NCBI GenBank assembly: GCA_001584585.1
Contig: LSYV01000011.1
Coordinates: forward strand, 1,718,100-1,735,048
Source: Gonium pectorale
Lineage: Eukaryota > Chlorophyta > Chlorophyceae > Chlamydomonadales > Volvocaceae
Direction: 5' to 3'
DNA length: 16,949 nucleotides
In this document: one piece after another, positions 1 to 9,290 of the stretch
How positions within the stretch are numbered: the first letter of the stretch is position 1
Layout: each line of letters opens with the position of its first letter
Translations under genes and position numbers: made by a program
Notes under the pieces: model-generated
Seen by the model: the letters and a program-made list of their open reading frames with translations, nothing else
What the model was told of the DNA's origin: nothing
Database searches by the model: none

Positions 1-199
1 GGGGTGGGGGGGAGGCGGAGGCGGCAGGGGAGCAGGGATGACGGGGAAGATGGTCGAAGGCGGAAGGGGGGAACACCCGAATGTGGGTGTTTGAGAGAAA
101 CAAGCCAAAGAGTTGCCAAATGCACACAAACCACTCCTGGCGCGCCGGCAAAAGGGGGTACTGGGAATACGCCGGCGACGCCGTGCAAACTCGGACGGA

Positions 200-2708
200 T
201 CAGCTCTGGCGCAGCGACTTGGCGTTGCTGGCAACTGACTGGATCCCGCCGGGCCAGCCGCCGCTCGACGCAACTGCCCTCCCTCCTGCCCCTCCCCACC
301 CTGCAGCGCCGCCGCCAGCTCTGCCGCCCCCGCTGCTCCCGCTCCTCCTCCTGCCGCCGCCCCCGCTCCCGCCGCCGCCGCTCCCCCTCCTCCTCCCGCC
401 GCCGCCGCTGCCGCCAGGCCCGCCGGCGGGCCGCCCAGCGCCTTGGGCTTGTTCTCCAGCAGCGCCGCCACCATGCCGCCAACGTGCGCCGCCAGGTGGG
501 GGGCGGGCAGCGAGGTGCGGCCCAGCGCGGCGCGCACCGCCGAGTCGCGGCCCAGGCGGAAGTCCAGGCGGCCGCGGCGGATCTCCGCGATGGCGGTGGC
601 CACGTCGGTGGTCAGCGTGCCCATCTGGAGGGTGGGGTGGTGGGTTGGGGTGGGTTGGGGTGGGGTGGGGAAATGGGGTCGGGTTGGTGTTGGGGTGGGG
701 TGGGTTAGGGGTGGGGTGGGTTAGGGGTGGGGTGGGGTGGAAGGGCGGGCGTGTGGGCAGGTGGACGGGGCGGGGTCCCGGCGTGTGGGAAAGTGTGGTG
801 CGGGGAGCGGGTGGATCAGGGGGGAAGCCAGGCTGTACGGGTTAGGTCCAGACGACGACTGCAGGTGAGCCAGCGCGCGGGATTTGTCCCGACCGGCGGG
901 TCTGGCATGCGTACGGGCCCCTTGGGTTCAGCGCACACTCCTTCTCCCACCCAGCCCCACCCCCCTAGCCCCCACTGCTCCACCATACAAACACGCACAC
1001 GCGCCTACCTTGGGGTTGGGCATGAGCCCCTTGGGCCCCAGCACGCGGCCCGCCCGCGCCAGCGGCCGCATGAAGTCGGGCGTGGCGATGAGGCGGTCAA
1101 AGCCTAGGTCGGCCCCCGGGGGCGCCGACACGATGGTGCCGATCAGCTCCTCCGTGCCGATCAGGTCCACGCCTGCGGGTGGGAGGTGGGGAATGGTGCG
1201 GGCGGACCCGGCGGAGGGAGGGGAGTGGCGGTGGCGGGGGTGGCGGGGGATGCAGGAAGCAGGCGCGCGGGCAAGAGGGGAAGGGGCTGTGCGGGAGGCT
1301 TCGCAAGGGGCGGGGGACAAGCTGCCAACTGGGTCAGCCCCCCCCCCCCGCCCCACCCACAAAGCACCACTCCCGCTGGTGAAGACGCCACCCCGCCGCT
1401 TGCACCACCCTCCCCGGAGCCTACGTCCACCTTCCATCCCACCACATGCGCTCCCTTCCCCCCAGCAAGCTCATAGCAGCATGGATCGGTCCCCGCAGGC
1501 CCCTCCCCTCCGGCCCCCCGCCTCACCCTCCCGCCGCGCCGCCTCCGCCTCGGCGCCCGCCGCAAACACAACGATGCGCACTTTCTTGCCCGTGCCGTAC
1601 GGCAGTACGACGCTGCCCCGTACGAGGTGGTCCGAGCGGCGCGGGTCCAGGTGGAAGCGCACAAACACCTCCAGGCTGTGCTGGGGCACTTGGCCGGGGC
1701 GCAGGCGGCCCTGCGGGGTTGGGTGGGGGGAGGGGCGGGGGGACAGGGGGGCGTAATCAAGGGGAAACCCCGTCCCCGACCGTTTCCGACCCTCCACAAA
1801 GGCCTGCGCAAAGCGCGGCGCAAAGGGCGGATGGCGCGAAAGCGAGGGGGGAGAAGGGGCAGCCCCGACGCACGCCCCTCCAGACCCAGACCCAGACCCG
1901 GCGGATGCGGGGGGGCGGGGGTAGGGATGGGGGGTCAGGGTGGCGACAGCGGGGCACAGCCGGCCGCGTTTTCGGGGTGTGGGAGGGGGCGGCAGCGGCG
2001 AACCACTTTGCCAGCCGGCCTTCAGTTGGCGCACGTCGGCCCCCCGCCGCCCCGCCCCGTCGACACCAAATAAACCGATGAACAGAGATGCCGGTACCGG
2101 CACCGCACGATGTGCAACCCTGCGACCCGGCGCCCCCAAAGGCCCCCCGCCCAACATCGCCACCCCCCGCCCCCCGCCTCTACGACCCGCATCCACCCAC
2201 CAGCCGGCCCGTCCCCGCCCCACGCCCAGCCCGCCCCCAGGGCCCCCGTCTCCTGCTCCCTGGCTGCCCCGCTGTGCTGCCGCACAGCCGTCGGCCCACC
2301 CCACCTGGCTGGCGGCAGCATTACGTCCACCCTACCCCCACACCCTTCCGCCTGGCTCCGCCTCCCTCGCCCTCCAAACTCAGGTCGCCCCCTCACCAGC
2401 AGCTTTTCAAGAGCCAAGTCCAGTGGGAGGGTCTGACGGCGCGGGCGCACCGCCTGCTGCGGCAGCACCTGCGGCCGGGATGGGTCCACCCATGGCCACG
2501 GCACGGCGGCCACCGTCGCGGTGCTGGCAACAGACGCGGCATCAGCCGTCGCCGTCGCTGTCGCCTCAGCTGCTGCTGCAGCTGCGGCGGCGGAGAAACC
2601 ACGGAAGTCCCGATGGAGCAAGGACGAGGCCGCTCGTCCGGCAGCAACTGCCGGGTTGCGACTGAACGAATCAGCTGTAGGTGTGATTGATGACAGCTGC
2701 TTGTTCAT
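200..2708 (-). CDS. Organellar (probably mitochondrial) ribosomal protein uL1, split gene
   Basis: This is a large-subunit ribosomal protein of the bacterial L1 type, which binds 23S-like rRNA at the L1 stalk near the E site. Model on the minus strand: exon 1 2708-2397, exon 2 1710-1527, exon 3 1172-1009, exon 4 624-300, exon 5 273-200, giving 352 aa. All junctions are GT-AG and in frame, but the last intron (299-274) is only 26 nt and doubtful. Residues 1 to about 85 form a low-complexity Arg/Ala-rich presequence; RGF followed by SA near residues 36-40 resembles a plant mitochondrial R-3 cleavage site. The L1 domain follows: the LALEKLL helix ends exon 1, [13 protein letters not shown] lies in exon 2, and the family signature [12 protein letters not shown] ends exon 3. 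[19 protein letters not shown] and [11 protein letters not shown] follow in exon 4. An Ala/Gly-only stretch of about 40 residues then precedes the C-terminus. Family assignment is secure; the compartment and the 3' end are less so. Confidence 0.83.
625..1008 (-). other. Intron 3 of the uL1 gene
   Basis: The donor AAG|GTAGGC follows the conserved PNPK at 1009 and the acceptor CAG precedes ATGGGCACG at 624. The join in phase 0 gives PNPK-MGTLT, matching bacterial PNPKVGTVT. The half near 625-745 is an almost pure G/T tract on the plus strand, so it is C/A in the transcript. No other gene is seen. Confidence 0.8.
692..740. repeat. 16-bp G-rich tandem repeat within a G/T tract
   Basis: Two exact copies of GGGGTGGGGTGGGTTA (692-707 and 708-723) are followed by a partial copy to 740, inside a longer G/T tract from about 627. 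The many runs of three to four G could form G-quadruplexes on the plus strand, which is the template strand of the uL1 gene. The GGGTTAGGGG core looks telomere-like but the unit is not a known telomere repeat. Confidence 0.75.
1173..1526 (-). other. Intron 2 of the uL1 gene
   Basis: The donor GAGG|GTGAGG is at 1526-1525 and the acceptor GCAG ends at 1173. It splits a Gly codon in phase 1, restoring [15 protein letters not shown], which aligns with bacterial AAKAAGAELVGMEDL. The content is GC-rich low-complexity sequence with a run of C at about 1340-1350. No other gene is seen. Confidence 0.78.
1711..2396 (-). other. Intron 1 of the uL1 gene
   Basis: The donor CTGCTG|GTGAGG is at 2396-2391 and the acceptor CCGCAG ends at 1711. 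The phase 0 join links LALEKLL to [19 protein letters not shown]. The interior is about 690 bases of C-rich sequence (plus strand) with open frames in several registers that show no family similarity and arise from base composition. Confidence 0.75.
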
Positions 2709-3087
2709 GCCGGCCCGGAGCGAAGAGGAACATGACGTGCCATCGTGGCCGAGCCCTGAAGTGCTGGCGCCTGCGCCGCTACGGCATCGCTCCCATTGAG
2801 ATACCTATAAGGGGAGCGAGGCGGCGTAAGACCGTCAGTCACTGATTGTCATCCCGAGCAAAACACAGCTGGTATCAGGGCATCATTCAGGCGGTATGAC
2901 AGCTACCATGATATAAACCACCTGCGCTAGTAGCGCTTCCGACGAGATCGATGACAGGATGCTGCTGCCATTGCAGCACGCCCGCCGAGCCAGCAGGCCC
3001 GACATGTGGCAAGTGTTCCCGTGATCCTATGAGCGATTGATATCGTCAGTCTTGGCGTAACTGTGAAGCATCAAGAGCGAGCGACCG

Positions 3088-3106
3088 GTGCCGTACGGTA
3101 CGGCAC
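3088..3106. repeat. 9-bp perfect inverted repeat around one base
   Basis: GTGCCGTAC (3088-3096) and GTACGGCAC (3098-3106) are exact reverse complements around one G at 3097. The 11-mer GTGCCGTACGG recurs at 5486-5496 and, by chance or constraint, in uL1 exon 2 at 1592-1602. It could be a dimeric protein-binding site or a chance palindrome in GC-rich DNA. Confidence 0.6.
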
Positions 3107-4834
3107 ATGGGTACGTGGTGCATGGCAGTATAGGTTGGGCAACACAGCGGCGTCCGGCCAACGTATGCCACTTGCAAAACAGGGAAGCTATCTGTACGGA
3201 CATGCACAGTCAAGCATGCGACGTTGCCAGTTGGGGCAGGTGCGGCGAGTGAATCCGAGCAGCAGCAGACATGCGCATGTGCGGTCTGACGGTGTCGGCA
3301 GTGGGTGTAGCAGCACGTGTCACCGTGACCGCGTACCAGACCAGCCCGCGTCCCCACCATCAAGCCCAAATCAGATATGCCTGGTCAAACCTGGAGCCCA
3401 ATCAGCTTGCTGCAACCTCAGGCCGGAGGTCGGCTGGAGGCCACAGGCACCACCGGCCCACCACCGGCATAGGCCACCTCCCCGCATTTGCCCGTCCCAG
3501 GCACCCGCCGCCTGCAGGGCCTGATGCCGACAGCAGAACGCCCTCCGCGGTCCGCGCCAGCCTGTTCCGAGCCTCGTGCCCCCGCCTCCCCGGCTCTGCC
3601 ACCACACATGTGCCTTCTCATGCTACGGATCGCCGCGTGACGCCTGCGTCTTGAATCGTCCAGCCGTTTGGGTGCTGATGTCACATGTCAGGGGAGAGGC
3701 TCGTCGTTGTCGCAGCCGTTTGGTGCACGCGTTCATTTTGCGGGCGTGAGACATGCGTACGGTATGTACGGTGTGCGTATGTTGTACGGTGTATGGCGCT
3801 GTTGTGTCGGGAAGAGTGGCGTGCAGTAGAATCACGGTTGCATGCACGTAACTCGCACGTTGGACGGTCAGCGCGTGCACGACAGCGTCGTTTACAAGCT
3901 TTACGGCGGTACCGGTAACAAGGGTCGATTGTACCAGTCTGTCGTGGAAGAGCGCGCAGGCGGGCGGGTGTACGTGCCAGGCTGTTGGAATCGGGAGTAG
4001 TGCCATGGAAGCCTGAAGAGTCTGTAGATTGGCAGAGAACATGTATCAAGGCACGGACAATGGCAGCTCCGGCCTCCGCCCCCGGCACCCTGTGGGTAGT
4101 GTTCCCGCGCCTCTTCAGACTTTCATCGTAGCCATCGGGTTGCCTGCTGTGGAGGAGGACAGGTGCAGCTGCCAGGTGCAGCGATCCCACCCCGGGTTTG
4201 TTTCTTGTGAAACATTTCTGCTGTTGTATTTTGCTGGACGCGGGTTGCTTGGGCAACCGCAGCGCATTGGATGTGCTGGCGGCGCTACAGCGCCTAACGA
4301 GAGAAACCTGCACAGAAAGAGGGAGCCCGCCTCTACGGCCATACACGCCCGAAGGCGCGACGTTTCCAATAGGGCGGGCGGGTACAGAGCAAGACATGTG
4401 ACGTTCGTCCCGCCTACAGTGTGTGCGGTGATCCGTGCGCGCGCGTCGGCCTCCGTGGCTGCTTGATGGCTCGGGCTCCGTCCTGCTGTCATCGCTGCGG
4501 GCGGGCGCTCTGGTTAAGTCTTTGCTTGATCGCCGCTACGCGGAACTTTGCTGACCTGGGATTGCTTTGGAAGGGATGGGAGTTCGTGTCTGCCGATCAA
4601 CCTGTCTTGCGGGTGGTGGCCAGCCGCTGGCAAGACACCTGGTGTACGAGCGTGTGCTGAGCAACCCGCTGCATCTACCAAGGCCAGCCATGCTACTGCT
4701 GCCACATTGGTTGCTGGGTTGGTACCTTGGCGTGGCCGTGTCGCCGCGTTGGTGCTCACCGCAATCGGCGGTCGGGATCGGCTTTGGGATACATGGCGCA
4801 TACCGATATACGGGACTTGCGCGCGTTTCTCACA

Positions 4835-5089
4835 GGGCGGGCGGGTGATCCCAGGGGGCGGCGCCCCCCAATCGGCGGGGCCTGAAGAAGGGGTGAACCC
4901 CAGCCCCTGTAAGGGGCTCCGCCTAGGGAGCGGACGGAAAATGCCCGCCCGAAGGGCGCCCTTGAACGACGATCTTGTCGAGTTTCAGTCTTTCTTCCGG
5001 TGGACGAATCGCCCCGATGGAAGATAACCAGGCTGCAAGGCGGGCAATGCGTGTGAGCAGATAGACAAGGCCTACCGTCCCTCAGGGAC
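4835..5089. repeat. Cluster of GC-rich hairpins
   Basis: Several short perfect stem-loops are packed into about 255 bases: GGGGGCG with CGCCCCC (4854-4868); GGGG-TGAA-CCCC (4890-4901); AGCCCCT-GTA-AGGGGCT (4902-4918); CGCCC-GAA-GGGCG (4946-4958); and GTCCCT-C-AGGGAC (5077-5089). An outer pair GGGCGGGC (4835-4842) and GCCCGCCC (4943-4950) brackets the first part. Such stacked palindromes resemble the short palindromic repeats of some green-algal organelle genomes, so an organelle-derived insert or a mobile palindromic element is possible. Neither is proven. Confidence 0.65.
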
Positions 5090-5666
5090 CAGCATACCAG
5101 CGTGCCACTGTTCATCTGTTACCTGGCTCGAACTGTTTGGGAGCGTGCTCTGATGATATTCAGGACCTTGCAGACGAGGGATCAGGGCTCCGGCGCTCGG
5201 CGATCTGATGGGCGGGTCACGCTGCGTACGGTGCTGTACAGCTCCAACGGTGCACCGGTAAATGGCAGAAAAGGCCGCGCACGAGGCCGCTTACCCTGCT
5301 GGTCAGCACAGCGTGCGGGGGACGGCCCAACAACCGGCTCACCCTGCGACAGCGGAAGCTCAATCGCGTGTTGACATGCCCCACTGCGGACTTGACGCAG
5401 GGAGCCTTACCAAGGCGGCTAGGGGGCTTCCCCACGGGCGCCCGAGTGCGCCGCACCTAGCAACCGGCAATGTGGCCACCGTACCGTGCCGTACGGCCGA
5501 CCGTGCTTTCGGCTTAGGTACGCAAAAACAACACGTATACACGGCTTTGAAATCTTCTTTCACAAGCACAGAACCCGTACTAGTCACTCCCAAGCTGCAA
5601 GCTCGGTATACAACTTTGTCGCAATTGCGAACGCCTCACACAAGATTTTGTTAAGTAGAAACGACG

Positions 5667-7670
5667 ATGGCGCAGCAGCAGCAGCAGCCCGTGCGGGCAC
5701 CGGCGCGAGAGCACTGGTCTTCGCGCGTCTGGCCGCAGCTCCCTCCCGAACTAGCGGAGCGCATCGTGGGCTGTCTGAATCGCAATGTCCTTGCAGCGAC
5801 ATTTCGGCAGCTCAACAAGGCAACGGCGGAGCACTACAGCGGGTCGCAGCACACTGCCATCCACCTCTCGGAGCCGGTGCCACCCCACGCCTTCGCGGCG
5901 CACTGGCTCGCGCCGGGCGCCACGCGGGGGCTGAACATGGAGCGGCGCAAGAAGCTGGTGTGCCTCGTGGCGGCCAGCGGCGTGCTGCCAAACCTCGAGG
6001 TGGCCCTACAGGCGGCGGGCTTCTGCCAGGCACCTTGGGTGGCATTCGAGGCGGCGGCCGGCGCGGGGCAGCTCGCGATGTGCCAATGGCTCTTGGATCG
6101 CTTTCAAAGCCGCTCGGAGGAGCGTACTGCCCCGAGCTTTGCGGGTGATGCGTGGCTGGCGGCTGCTGCTGGCGGCCACCGGCACGTGTGCGAGTTACTG
6201 CTGCCGACGGTCGGGCGTGACACGCAGCTGCTAAAGGCAGCAATCGGTGAGGCCATGCGGGGCGGCCACTCGGGCCTTGCGGACTGGCTGCTCCAGCAGC
6301 ACCCCGCTCCTACCGACGCAGAGTTCAGGTACCTGCACGGTGCGGCCCATGGCTGCGACCTGCCCACGCTCCAGCGCGCTTGGCTGCCTGCTGAGTGGCG
6401 GTTGCACACGAACACAGTGGTTGACCTGATCGCCTCTGCGGCCGGCAGCCCTGCGCCGGACTGGGCCGCCAAGGTGGAGTGGCTGGAGGCGCAGGCGCAT
6501 GTGTTGGGAGGCCCGGACGCGGCCGAGGAGGCGGCCGCCCTGCCCGACGACAGCGAGGCGCTGGCCCGCCTGACCTGGCTGCGGGGACGGGGTTACCCGG
6601 TGGACGCCAGGGCGGTGGGCGCAGCCGCCGGCAGCGGCAACATGGCGGCGCTGCAGTACCTGCTGGCGGAGGTGCCGGTGGGCAATGTCAGCAGTGTTGA
6701 CGCGATGTCGGTGCTCGATGCGGCGGAGCGCGGGCACCTGGCGGCGCTGCAGGCCCTGCACGCGGCCGGCTGGCCCATCCAGCGGCACCTCCGGGACTTC
6801 ACGCACGGTGCAGCGAGCAGCGGGCAGCTGCAGCTGCTGGCCTGGCTGCTGGAGGCGCAGTGGGCGGAGCCGGCGGCGCTGGACGCAGAGCTCTTCGCCG
6901 CCGCTGCGGAGTCGGGCAGTGTGGAGCTGCTGGCCTGGCTACGGCAGCGCGGCTGCCCCTGGGACAGCGCCGCCTGCTGGGCGGCCGCGGGCACGGGCTG
7001 CGAGGAGGCGCTGGAGTGGCTGGTGGATCAGGGCTGCCCCATGGAGGTGGGGAGATCTCGGGCCATGGGGTCCAGGGGGCCATAGCAAGGGCCGCTGTGC
7101 GCCGTCGATCGGTAGTTCCGACCGGTGTGAGCAGCAGGGGGGGGGAGGGGGAGGGGCGTACGTGTGTGTACCCCGCGGGCCTCATGCTCCCCCCACAATG
7201 CCCCCACAATGCCCCCACAATGCCCGCCATGGGCTAGCGGCTGAAAGGCGGGAGCTGGGTATCCACGTGTACCTGCCCCCACCCCCCGTGCTCGTCACTC
7301 GAGTGGCCACCGTGCTGCTCATATTGCTGCCGTACACTCATGGTTTTGATATACTGTCGTGCAGGAGGACGGGCGGCCGTACATGGCGGCCTGCGGCAAT
7401 TACGGTGACATGGCCACGGTGCGCTGCCTGCGGCGGCTGGGCGTGCCCTGGGGCCGGTCCGGGAGGGTCTTCCTTGCGGCCGTCGGACACTCCTTCGTCC
7501 CGGCTCGGCTGCCGCTGCTGCGCTGTCAGCTGCAGGAGGGCTGCCCCGTGGACTACGCGGCGGTCGAGGAGCGGACGAGGGGCTGGAGCTGGGTGGCGCA
7601 TGCGCATGCGGATGCGGTGCTGCGGCAGGTGCGGGAGCAGCTTGGCCGCCGGCAGCCCCACCACGGCTAG
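5667..7670 (+). CDS. F-box-like / ankyrin-repeat protein
   Basis: Two exons, 5667-7046 and 7365-7670, join in phase 0 and encode 561 aa. The start ATG sits in a good context (A at -3, G at +4) and is followed by a short Gln run. Residues about 22-58 (WPQLPPELAERIVGCL...FRQLNKAT) resemble an F-box. From about residue 96 to 545 runs a solenoid of degenerate ankyrin-like units with the pattern AA..G.L..L.WL...GCPW, for example GSGNMAALQYLLAE, GHLAALQALHAAGWP, GSVELLAWLRQRGCPW and, after the intron, YGDMATVRCLRRLGVPW. Large families of this type are known in chlamydomonad algae and most members are uncharacterised. The F-box end could recruit a ubiquitin ligase while the repeats bind a partner, but this is inference. 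No signal peptide or membrane segment is seen. The tail ends in RRQPHHG. Confidence 0.8.
7047..7364 (+). other. Intron of the ankyrin-repeat gene
   Basis: The donor GAG|GTGGGG follows GCPME and the acceptor GTGCAG precedes GAGGACGGGCGG. The join in phase 0 gives GCPME-EDGRPYMAACGN, keeping the repeat register. The interior has a G-rich run (about 7138-7156) and a short C-rich tandem repeat. Confidence 0.8.
7190..7222. repeat. 11-bp tandem repeat, three copies
   Basis: Three perfect copies of CCCCCACAATG lie inside the intron of the ankyrin-repeat gene. It is a simple minisatellite with no visible coding role. Confidence 0.85.
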
Positions 7671-7736
7671 CGGTGTCGGCCACGGACGCCCGGCAGCGGG
7701 CAAATAAGGCGGGCTGCGGAGCGATGGCGGGCGTTG

Positions 7737-7741
7737 TGTAA
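7737..7741 (+). promoter_or_regulatory. Putative polyadenylation signal TGTAA
   Basis: TGTAA lies 67 bases past the stop codon of the ankyrin-repeat gene. TGTAA is the usual polyadenylation signal of chlamydomonad nuclear genes, and the spacing fits a short 3' UTR. Confidence 0.55.
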
Positions 7742-9243
7742 TCGCCGGGCCAAGCCGCCTGCAGGCCTCGTGCGCACGGAGTACAGTGGCAGGAGTTTGG
7801 TAGGTACCGCACATGGACTGCCGGACTGCAAGCGACGCGCTGGCGGGGAACGCAGGGTTGCTCGCGTGTTGGCTTGGCGAGAGGCCACACGCCTTGACGC
7901 CGCATCAGCCACACGCCGCTCTGCCTCTGCCTCTGCCCCGCGCTCTCCTTCCCTCTATCTCCTGGCGCCTGCTAGGCGCGACTGCGGCTCCCCTCTATGC
8001 GGCCTCGAAGCCCGCTTTGGAGACGCGGAAGGTCCGACTCCGTATGGGGGGCCGGAGGGGCCGCATGCGATCGTGCGCTGCGGAAGCGGTGCTGACTGGG
8101 GCTGAGAGATGTGCCGTAGTGTCCTGGCGCCACCCCTCAAGGGCCAAGCTGCTTGATAGGGCTGGCGAGGGCTTTTGCATGGGACCTGGGAGGGGTGACC
8201 CGCCAGGCAGTGGCAGTGGCAGTGGCGCGACGGGTGGAGGGGGGCATGCGCGGAGGGTGCGGGCTGGCGGGTGGAGCGGTAGGTGGGGCGGCACTGGGCA
8301 GGCAGGGCGGTGGGGCTTGCCGTGGCGTGCGGGGAGGGCGATGGCGCTAGTTGGCCCCCCGGTGGCGGGTGCGGCGCTGGACGGGGCTGTGGCGCTGAAC
8401 GGGTGGGCGCCGGCGGCGCAAGCGGAGGGGGAGTGCAGCTCCCCCCGCCTCCGGCATACACGGCCATGCACCGCTTGCTTGCACGTGTTGCACGCGCTCA
8501 CGGCGCCCGCTCAATCAGGGAGCCGCTCGCACGATGCAGGCGCTGGGGCGCCGATGGGGCCGGGCCGTACGAGGGAGGTCCGGTGGAGTAGTTTGGTGGT
8601 GGAGTTCGCAAGACCGGCCCTGAGGAGTGCCGACATACGCACCGTGCGTTGGTCTGGGGCGCAGGTGCAATGGTGTGGGTGAGCCTTGGCGGGACAGGAT
8701 GACAGCTCGGCGTGTGGGCTGGTTGCTTGTGATGGCCGCGATGCTAGAGGGAGGATCAGGATACTTTGCCGTATTTTGCACAGTTGCTAGGCGGTCATTT
8801 TAACATCTTCGGCACACGATAGATGTGCGTGCATGCCCAAACAGCTTACCTGATCCTGTGGCTGGTGGCGCCTGCTGTCGTGCTGTGGCAGTTGTTGCCT
8901 TTTCTTGATGGTTGTTGTGAATCCCCCAGCTGCCGCGCCGTTTGCAGTCGGCCCTCCACGGTCTAGGGCTGCTGACTTGCGCCCAGCTTTGATTTCTACC
9001 TCTTTTCATCGCCCGGTGTAATCTGCTTCGGCCATGGCTAGTGATCTGCGCAGACATTCAGGGGAGCCCGTGGTGCTTCCCCCACGTGGGCTCTGTGATA
9101 CGGGCTCGCGAGATTGCAGGGCGGTGGGCTGGTAGCTCGTGTTCGGCGGTGAAGGGTTCCTGTGATGTGCTCAACGGGGATCTGTAGGCGCATTCGACCC
9201 GTTGCGAGTGTTGGTGGCGAACCGACGGACTGCCTAGATTGGC

Positions 9244-9290
9244 CTAAGGTGCGGCGCTCCTTGTGTTGCCCACGGGGCGCCGCCCCTTAG
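9244..9290. repeat. Nested inverted repeat with GC-rich core
   Basis: CTAAGG (9244-9249) pairs with CCTTAG (9285-9290), and inside the right half GGGGCG-C-CGCCCC forms its own palindrome (9274-9286). It resembles the GC-rich hairpins at 4835-5089 in style, though the sequences differ. Confidence 0.5.

Larger units (their letters stand above)
2709..5666. other. Intergenic region between divergent uL1 and ankyrin genes
   Basis: About 3 kb with lower GC than the genes and no reading frame I can assign. It should hold the uL1 promoter at its left end and the ankyrin-gene promoter at its right end. An 8-bp inverted repeat (TCGCTCCC 2787-2794, GGGAGCGA 2812-2819) flanks a TATA-like TTATAG on the minus strand about 100 bases before the uL1 start. 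A triplicated GTACGGT occurs at 3757-3790, and a 10-bp palindrome GCCGTACGGC at 5488-5497. The last 140 bases before 5667 are relatively A/T-rich with CGTATACAC near 5535 and fit a promoter/5' UTR. The promoter assignments are guesses from position. Confidence 0.5.

Noticed and set aside
692..740. Chromosome-end telomere array
   Set aside because: The unit is GGGGTGGGGTGGGTTA, it lies inside a gene's intron, and genes continue on the other side.
884..1756. A 290-codon plus-strand open frame opposite uL1
   Set aside because: It is Pro/Ala/Arg-rich antisense shadow of uL1 exons and introns with no family motif.
1471..2304. A 277-codon minus-strand open frame as one continuous gene
   Set aside because: Only its 1527-1710 part carries L1 similarity. 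The rest is intron 1, and the splice sites at 1710/1711 and 2396/2397 restore the L1 alignment.
4029..5027. Overlapping 80-160 codon frames in the left intergenic region
   Set aside because: They lie on both strands, lack motifs and overlap the hairpin cluster, so nothing supports coding.
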